The notes beneath the pieces were generated by a model. The model was given only the letters and a program-made list of their open reading frames with translations. It searched no databases and was not told the DNA's origin. This document shows positions 56,894 to 64,000 of a stretch of 64,000 nt of DNA, in pieces (position 1 is the first letter of the stretch; every line of letters starts with the position of its first letter). Source of the stretch: Ceratobasidium sp. AG-K. Its lineage: Eukaryota; Basidiomycota; Agaricomycetes; Cantharellales; Ceratobasidiaceae. The DNA is taken from assembly GCA_037039685.1 (NCBI GenBank), contig JAWNGF010000002.1, forward strand, positions 5,332,001-5,396,000, written 5' to 3'. Made by a program: the position numbers and the translations under genes.

Positions 56894-59056
56894 TTAATGG
56901 TGGAAAAGACGGAGAGAGGTGTGGGCAAAGACAATTCCGTGCTCGTCGGCGGCCTTGATGCATTCGGCGTCCATCACGCTTCCTCCGGGAGCGGCGAGGT
57001 ACTTGACGCCGCTCTTTCGTGCTCGGTGAACGTTGTCAGGGAACGGGAAGAATGCGTCACTCGAGCACACGACGCCATCTAACTTGGAGGCGTGCTCGCG
57101 GCGCTCTTCGACAGTTAGTGGTGTCGGTACCGTTTCAAACAAGGACTCCCACTGCGCCTTTTCTCCACCCTCGAGTTCCTCACCACCAACGAAAAGGTCG
57201 ATAGCGTTGGCCTTTTCGGCGCGCTTGACCCCCTTCTTGAAAGGCAGCTCAAGGACCCTGGGGTGATGACGGAGCCACCAATTGTCGGCCTTGCCACCAG
57301 CAAGGCGAGTACAATGTATGCGCGACTGTTGGCCGGCACCAAGTCCAATAATCGATCCCCTCAACGCATATGCAACACTGTTGGATTGGGTGTATTTCAA
57401 GGCCAATGTGGCTACGATAAGGTCGATCACCGCCTCTTTAGGCAGCTGTAGGCCACTGTCAATCGCATGCTAAACCAAACGCGCAGTTACTTACATCCTT
57501 GTTGCTGGTGACGATATTGTTGAAAAGTTCAGGAGTAATTTTGGCGTCGTTACGGTTTTGCTGCAACGATACACCAAAGACTTGTCGAGTTTCTAGTTTA
57601 GCAGGCACGTATGCTGAGTCCATCTACCGCAATTGTCAGAGATGTTGTAAACAGAATACAGCCCGTCACATTTACCAGCAAAACGCAGTATTTCCCCGCC
57701 TTTTTCTTCTTCAGAACTTCAAGCGCTTCATCGCTGTACCCAGGAGCAATTATTCCGTCGGAGACTTCGCGAGAAACGATTTTGGCTGTCGCAAGATCAC
57801 ATGGAGCAGACAAAGCAATAAAGTCTCCGAAAGACGACATTCGATCCGCACCTGAGAATATGTTAGTTGGAATCGATTGGGTCAGACAATAGAAAGATAC
57901 CTCGAGCGCGGGCATAAGCGCAAGCCAGTGGTGTCAATGGCTCTTTCAAATCATCAACACCGTACACAATCTTCTCAACGTCGTTCAACTCAAGGCCCAC
58001 TGCGGCTCCCGCAGGAGAAACATGCTTGAATGATGCGGCAGCGGGAAGTTGGAGCGCTTCTTGGAGCTCAGAGACCAGAGCGTATGCATTTAGCGCATCC
58101 AACAAGTTGATGTACCCTGGAGAACCGGCCAGTGCTATTACGAAATTCAATGGTTGAAGTAGGATGTACCGAATCTTGACTCTACCCACCCTTAAATGGA
58201 AGCTTTCCCGTCTCTACGAACGCTTGTGCGGGCTTCTGATGGGGATTGGCGCCATAACGGAGGGGCATTCGCTGGACTTCAGCAGCAAGCTGATCAGGAG
58301 GCAGGTGTGAAGATGCGTACTGTTCCCGGAAATATCCGGAAATGGCACCATCATAAGTCGCCGTCATCTCGAACGCCTTGAGAGCAAGCTTATTGCGGAG
58401 AGGTGCCGGAATAGACCCATTGCCTGATTTCCATGCAGCAAGGAACTCCGCATAGTCCGCCGGATCAGACAAAACGGACACTCGCTCGTGATTTTTGGCT
58501 GCGGCACGCAGAAGAGTTACACCGCCGATGTCAATTTCTTCAACAGCGTTGGCGAGGCTGCAATCTGGTTTCGCGATTGTCGCTTCGAACGGATAGAGGT
58601 TGCAGACCACAATTGAAATGGGTGAGATCGATTGTGCGCTCAAATCCGCCTGGTCGGATGGGATCGAACGGGCCAAAATTCCTAAACATGCCATGAGATT
58701 TGAACGACATGTGAGGTATTAGATTTACCTCCATGAACCGCGGGGTGCAATGTCTTGACGCGACCGCCCAGCATTTCCGGGGCCTTGGTAATGTCAGACA
58801 CATCCCTGCATGGCAACTATGAGACGATTCTCAGGAGCAGAAACCAAGTTCGTCTTACGCTATCTCTATCCCGGCATCCCTGATCTGCTTTGCCGTTCCT
58901 CCAGATCCCAAAAGGCGTACACCGTTCTCCTTGAGACCTCTTGCCAGCTCCAGGAGGTTTGACTTATCATAGACCGAAAGTAGTGCTGCATGTATGCGAG
59001 GTAAGATACCAACATACTAGTAATCTACACGATGGAATACCTGTGTGTTGTGCCAT
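56894..59056 (-). CDS. ADE16: Bifunctional purine enzyme ATIC (AICAR transformylase/IMP cyclohydrolase)
   Basis: Catalyses the last two steps of IMP synthesis. It starts [23 protein letters not shown], followed by [42 protein letters not shown] and [14 protein letters not shown], which form the cyclohydrolase domain. The transformylase part holds [77 protein letters not shown], and [28 protein letters not shown]. Introns are short and in frame. Two isozymes exist in yeast (Ade16/17); which one this matches cannot be told. The stop is TAA at 56894-56896. Confidence 0.95.
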
Positions 59057-59188
59057 CTCTAGTTGGGGGTGGTCGAGTCTAAAAAACTTGGGTAGATCAC
59101 TGCTCCAAAATGTAGATCAGATCAAAATTCACCCATCTCGGCGCTAAGCGGCTCTAGCTCCGAAACTCGAATTTCACGACTCTTTACT

Positions 59189-60768
59189 TTATATTTCTAC
59201 AATTTCGTCATCATCGTCTTGTTCCACTTCAGTTATCTGAGGTACAGCGTCCTCTGCCATAGTCTCGGGCCCTTCATCTCGCTTTAGCAGGTTGACCAAG
59301 CGCTCAATGTGCTCCAGGACCTGCAAATATGTGAGGCTTCATAAACTTATGTCTGCGTAATACACTAACCGGCACATCTTTCTCGGTTTCATGCATCTTT
59401 TGCACAACCTCGTATACACCATTCACCCGCAAAAACTCTCGAGCCGGACGTGTAGTGCAAAGAAGTAAGAGGGTCTCAATATGTGTAAGTCGGATAAACT
59501 GATCTTGTTCGCGCTCCTTGGTATCAGGAAGGAACTGGATGGATGCCGGTAGTTTGTCCATAACCTTTGGGTGCATTGGTAAAGATCAAGCATCAATCAT
59601 ACTAACGTGCTTACCTCGAGGTCAAACTCTTCTGGTCCCGCCAAAGGTAGCAATAAGAACGAGAGAATGGCCATTCCTTTACCAAGCTCTGTACTGGGTG
59701 GGATCGTAACCTGTTCATCTTCCGGTTTCAGCATAGCCAAATGAGCTGGCGAGTGAAACGCGCAATTCCTATTGCAGCGTGTCATTAGACCCCACCTATA
59801 ACCGGTTGGACACCACTCACTTCATTGTCGAAGCGACTCCACCCCGTCGTATAACGTTGGAATGCTCGGTGAACGATAAAATCTTGGCCAACAGGAACTC
59901 GGAGGACCCACTACGCAACGAGAGCAGGGCTAATCTTCCCGCCGGTACCTGAGGATTAATCTCTAAGATTATCGTAAATGTATGCTATTCGTCGACTCAC
60001 GACTGTGATGTTAGCAAACACGCTTGCGAGAAAATGAAGATCTCCCTTTCGTTTTCGCTCCTCTCCAGGTATATATGCTGCGTCGACAAACGCATCGACA
60101 AGAAGTGGTATTGCGCTCTCCTCCCGAGACTCTACCGGAGTATCGGATGGTGGAACGGGAACCGTAGCAGAGCGAGATGCCACAGGATGGCCATTCTCCA
60201 GCTTTATGTTCATGGCCAAGAGGTTTTGGATTGCGCTAGCATTTACCGTTATATTTGATAATACCATAGTTGCTAGATCTGCAAGCAGAGCCCCCGTATT
60301 CTTAGTCGTTGGATGGTTAATCCTGCTAAATCATAGGCAAAGGCAAAGACTTACCAGTATGTATGCCACCAGAAACTCCAAGAATCTAGGTTCTGCCAAG
60401 TATGGAACAACGAGTGGCGAATCGGAAAGATTTACGAGAGCGCGGAAAGCGTCATGTGCGATAGCCTACAGCGAGTGTTGGTCAAAGGTAGCGAGTATGA
60501 ATTGGACCTACAGCTTGGTCGCGACATAACAACTTTATGTCCCTAATTGACTCTGGCTCTTTGGCAGAGTTCAGTCCACCTCGGTTTATTTGTTCCAGGA
60601 ATATTCTTCGGTACGGCGCTTCTTTGGTGGTATGGGGAAGGAGGTTTTGCAATGCGATCTGTCTAACCTGCGGGACTTTGTCGTGAAGAAATCCAATTAA
60701 CTGCACATTTATGTTAGTCTGTGTTATTATACATTCTGTGTACTTACTTCTTTCAACTGAGCCTCCAT
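59189..60768 (-). CDS. HGH1: Protein HGH1 homologue (eEF2 folding cochaperone)
   Basis: Hgh1 is an armadillo-repeat cochaperone that helps TRiC and Hsp90 fold elongation factor 2. The start MEAQLKE is followed by LIGFLHDKVPQVRQIALQNLLPH, then DAFRALVNLSDSP, LADLATMVLSNITVN, LHFLASVFANITVVPAGR, MAILSFLLLPLAGPEEFDLEVMDKLP, and HIETLLLLCTTRPAREFLRVNGVYEVVQK. The acidic tail ends DDDDEIVEI. Introns are short and join in frame. The start codon lies 175 bp from the divergent Spt20 gene. The order of motifs matches the family well. Confidence 0.87.
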
Positions 60769-60943
60769 TGCTGTCTAAATTGGCGAAGTTCAAATTGACG
60801 GCCTTGCTAGCACGTGATGTGATCATCACAAACATTTACAAATCCCTCTCAACCACATCCGCCTCGTTGTGGCTCTGGACTGACATCCAATCTGGCTTTT
60901 GTATATTAACCATCACGCGCGAATCTTGTGCTAGTATCTTGCC

Positions 60944-63268
60944 ATGACCGCTGTGTACAATTTGAAAAAGAGAGAGGACCAAATTCTTGCTCGGTTCGCC
61001 AAGTCACCACCCTCCTTTGCTGTTCACTTGCATCCTGGACACTGGACTTTAAATAAAGACAACAATGCACGGACTTTTTTGTATACCTCTCCTGCAGTGG
61101 TTAGCAGCTTGGAACCATCTCTGAAACACTCACTTATGTTGGTTCCTAGTCTATACTGGAATCTATACGTGCCCATCGTGTGCCTGTCGACATGCTTGAG
61201 ATGCTTGACCAAGCGAATGTTTCCTTTTATGATGGTACGTTTCAATATAAATACAAGGCTTATTTTTACTAACTATTTGGTACCCATGCAGGATGTCTGA
61301 TCGTTGAAGAACACGACCATATGTCGGTTGTAGATCCAGCTACGTCTGACCCCTCGTCCTCGGAAAATCCAAAACCAAAACCACAGGCCAACCCGTCCCA
61401 GAAAAGGCGAATAGTCTTGTATCCAAACGGCGAGACCCTATGGGCAGACATTGGGCTATTCAACGTGCGAAACGGAAACACATGGACGGATCAGCAAGCC
61501 ATCGAATTCGAGGCTAAAATCCTCGTGAGTTCTTATTCTATCAACGTGCACTTTCACTTACCTTCACCCAAGTCGGTTACAGCTCCGCCTCTTTGTTTAG
61601 ACCCCGATCCCGTCGCCAGCAGGATCGCCACACTTGCAATGTCGTCGACTTCTCTTGAATCCCCCAAACGCAAACACAGCATAGAAAACGATAAACGGGA
61701 TAATGGTACTCGAAAGGCTGAACACGACAAGTTTATGAATGTGATGAACCCCCGATCCACTCGCATATTTCACGGAGAGTTAGTCGACTTGCGTTGTCTT
61801 GAGTGGTAGTTTGAATACTAACAAACAGCTTAGTTTCCGTCAAATTACATGGCTTGAACAAAATCGCCGCGGCGAACGTGCTTCATCTCCGTCGCACCGT
61901 AGTCCAAGCCCGCAAGCGTCTCTAGCGCCCACACCAACCCCACCTCCCACGTCTCTTCTTGGTTCGGTTGACGAGATAAGCTCCAGTCACAAAAAGAAGT
62001 CCAAGAAGAAAAGGGGTGACGGTCCGGACTCGCCTATGCAAGTTGATGCCCCCAGTCCTGGCGTCAGCTCAAAAGCAAAACCTCGCAAGGACAGCGTCAG
62101 TCAAAGCGCCCCTCCCCATATCAGCAAGAAGAAGCAGCCACAACAAAGTCGACGCGGCACAGCGTCTTCCGTTGAACCGTCCCCGGCTCATCCTGTTTTG
62201 CAACTACCTCCCCACACAACGGCTGGACAGGTTTCGTCAATTGACTCCCCCCAGTCTATGCAGGCCTCCCCTAATCCTGCTATGGGTAAGAAAGACGAGA
62301 CGCAATCTAGTCTGGGTATAGGTATCCCCCCTTCCACCAGTCATTCCCCTGCGCCTATACACCAACAGATACCTAGCGGTCCCCCAAAGAAGCGGATGAA
62401 GACCGAAACCCCTCAAATCGGAAACATTCCTTTGCCCGGGGCTGGCTCCCAGCAAGGAACTCCTCAACAACCTTATGTCGCCCTTGCCCCTCATCTTTCA
62501 GCTCCCGGTCAACAACCAAATGCTGCACAGCATGGTATGCACCGCTACACGCCATCGCCTGCCCCCACTCCAGTCACCAACAACCAACCTACTCAACAAT
62601 ACCATGGTCAGCTAGCGCACAACTACGGACATCTTGGCTTGAACGTTGCTAACGGAATGATGATCAACAATGGCGCAGGTATCCCAGGTTACAATATGGC
62701 TGGTATGCAACCGCAGCAGACCCCAAACATGCACCCAAATATGTTCACGGCGCCCAATCAGCAACAGTCTGTTGCCCAGGCAGGGAGCCCTCATTCTTTA
62801 CCTCCCTCACGACCCGCTTCCCAGGCCAGTATACCTATGCGCAACAGTCCACGGCCGCCTGCGCACATGCCTCTTGGCGGAAATAATCCAGGAAACCTTC
62901 AGGTACCGCAACCCGACCAACCAGGTGGACGGCCACCATCCGCGCTTGGCCAGCAAGGCATGCAACCGAACCCCGGAATGCACCAGGCAGCTAACCCAAT
63001 GGCTGCCATGTCTATGGACCCGGTCCAGATGGGATTCCTACAACAAATGCAAGCCCAGCGGATGTTTCCTAGCACCCAGGGCATGATGCAGTACCCGGGC
63101 TTTGCTATGCAAATGCCTGGGCAACCGGCTTGGCGAGTTCAGGCGCCAGGCCAGATTCCCATGGGCGTTGGAAGAGGCCAAACCCCAGCGCAACTTCAGC
63201 AACAATACGCGGCGGTTATGCAGCAGAGACGGAATGCGATGCAAGCGCCCCCCAATCCACCTAGATAA
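60944..63268 (+). CDS. SPT20: Spt20-like SAGA complex subunit
   Basis: Spt20 holds the SAGA coactivator together. The conserved N-terminal part is split by introns: ILARFAKSPPSFAVHLHPGHW, FLYTSPAV|SILESIRAHRVPVDMLEMLDQ, FYDG|CLIVEEHDH, and RRIVLYPNGETLWADI. Then come TAPPLCLDPDPVASRIAT and FRQITWLEQ. The intron after TSPAV (about 47 nt) is needed because the conserved helix lies in another frame from the first exon. The long C-terminal region, mostly one exon from about 61.83 kb, is low complexity, rich in Pro, Gln, Ser, Met and Asn, and typical of transcription coactivators. The stop is TAA at 63266. Confidence 0.87.
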
Positions 63269-63472
63269 TCTATTTAAACCCCTGCTGTTTTGCTCTCGAA
63301 GCTATATTTGTATAATTCCGATTTCTTACTTATAAATTATGAAGGCTTTGGTGGTTCCTGTCGATCAGTGACATCATGTAAGACTTTGATCAAAACTTCG
63401 AATTGACCACCATCCAGAGCACCGTGCGAATTCTTGACCTGTTAACTGGGTCTAGCTTTTTGATGCAGCGAG

Positions 63473-64000
63473 TTTATGGGTCCCTAAAGAAGGCGCGTAT
63501 ACCGTCAATCGAGGTACAGTATGGTCTGTTAGTTTGCGCTCACTGGTTTGATGTATTTCCATATCGTTATCCCCAGTCACAAGCCAGATACAACTCGACA
63601 TCAGCACACCATGATATTGGTCTTCAACATCGTCTCCTCATGCGTACTGCAGCTCAGCCAGTCACAGTGCTTACCACTTGCTTGAACAACGAGAAACATT
63701 CCCTTCACGGTGCGACCCTCTCTTCGTATGCGTCTGTCGCGTTGCACCCTCTTCCCTTGGTGTCATTTGCTATCCGGAAGCCTTCGCGGCTAGCAGACGC
63801 CCTTCACGCCAACCGACTCGTCACTCCTGGCGCCGTACACGGCATAGTCAACATTCTATCCGAACAGCAATTTGAAGCCGCGAGAATGTTTTCACGTCCT
63901 GATTTGTATGCGGAGCCTTTCCGCTCGGTTCCGCACCGTCGCGAGGATGGAATGCCCGTCCTCGAGGACAGTGTTGGCGCACTCGCGTGCTCAATACTGA
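63473..64000 (+). CDS. Flavin reductase-like (FMN-binding) protein, 5' part only
   Basis: The gene runs off the window end. The first exon gives MQRVYGSLKKARIPSIE, a basic start that could be a mitochondrial presequence. After a short intron comes LQHRLLMRTAAQPVTVLTTC, then HGATLSSYASVALHPLPLVSFAIRKPSRLADAL, and later VNILSEQQFEAARMFSRPD. These match the flavin reductase-like split-barrel fold that binds FMN, where the T-x-x-x-x-HG-x-T-x-S-S pattern is typical. It is on the same strand as Spt20, about 200 bp downstream. The 3' end and exact activity are unknown. Confidence 0.8.

Overview
The window is nuclear DNA from a filamentous basidiomycete, most likely an Agaricomycete. It is gene dense, and almost every gene is cut by introns of about 45-65 nt with clear branch sites such as TACTAAC. 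It carries basidiomycete-type genes: an Agaricomycete small secreted protein, an intronless F-box/LRR protein, a Rho3 GTPase, and Arp9 and DASH subunits. A Ceratobasidiaceae/Rhizoctonia-like origin is my inference and was not tested. I saw no recognisable transposon, CRISPR array, rRNA or tRNA.

Layout. 0-17 kb: holocytochrome c synthase, clathrin heavy chain, Erv1/ALR sulfhydryl oxidase, an unknown one-TM protein (-), monothiol glutaredoxin Grx5, Zim17/Hep1 (-), and the DNA polymerase alpha catalytic subunit. 17-26 kb: a secreted protein made of two near-identical domains, an iron-sulfur L-serine dehydratase of bacterial type, a Rho3 GTPase, a tiny DASH subunit Hsk3 (-), and a broken NmrA-like gene. 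26-38 kb: a Suz12 homologue (-), an Afi1-like DENN protein, an M20 amidohydrolase, Per1/PGAP3 (-), and a tandem pair of EXPERA/TMEM97-like genes, the second one damaged. 38-49 kb: gamma-glutamyl phosphate reductase, BRAP2/Etp1, Arp9 (-), Coq6, Trm82 (-) and polyubiquitin (-). 50-64 kb: an F-box protein, phosphomannomutase (-), ribosomal protein L30 (-), a small SET protein, a Vma12-like protein (-), the purine enzyme ATIC (-), Hgh1 (-), Spt20 (+), and the 5' part of a flavin-reductase-like gene that runs off the window.

Most genes are housekeeping and unrelated to one another. Mitochondrial functions are frequent (heme lyase, Erv1, Grx5, Zim17, Coq6), and Grx5 and Zim17, which both serve Fe-S/Hsp70 biology, are convergent neighbours. 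The most unusual locus is the secreted protein at 17.5-18.8 kb. Each half is preceded by a Kex2-type Lys-Arg site. The halves differ at over half of their codons in the compared exon, yet almost none of the changes alter the protein, and one half has a one-base deletion offset by a shifted splice donor. Several genes, including the normally invariant ubiquitin, carry one-base breaks, so some apparent frameshifts may be assembly errors.
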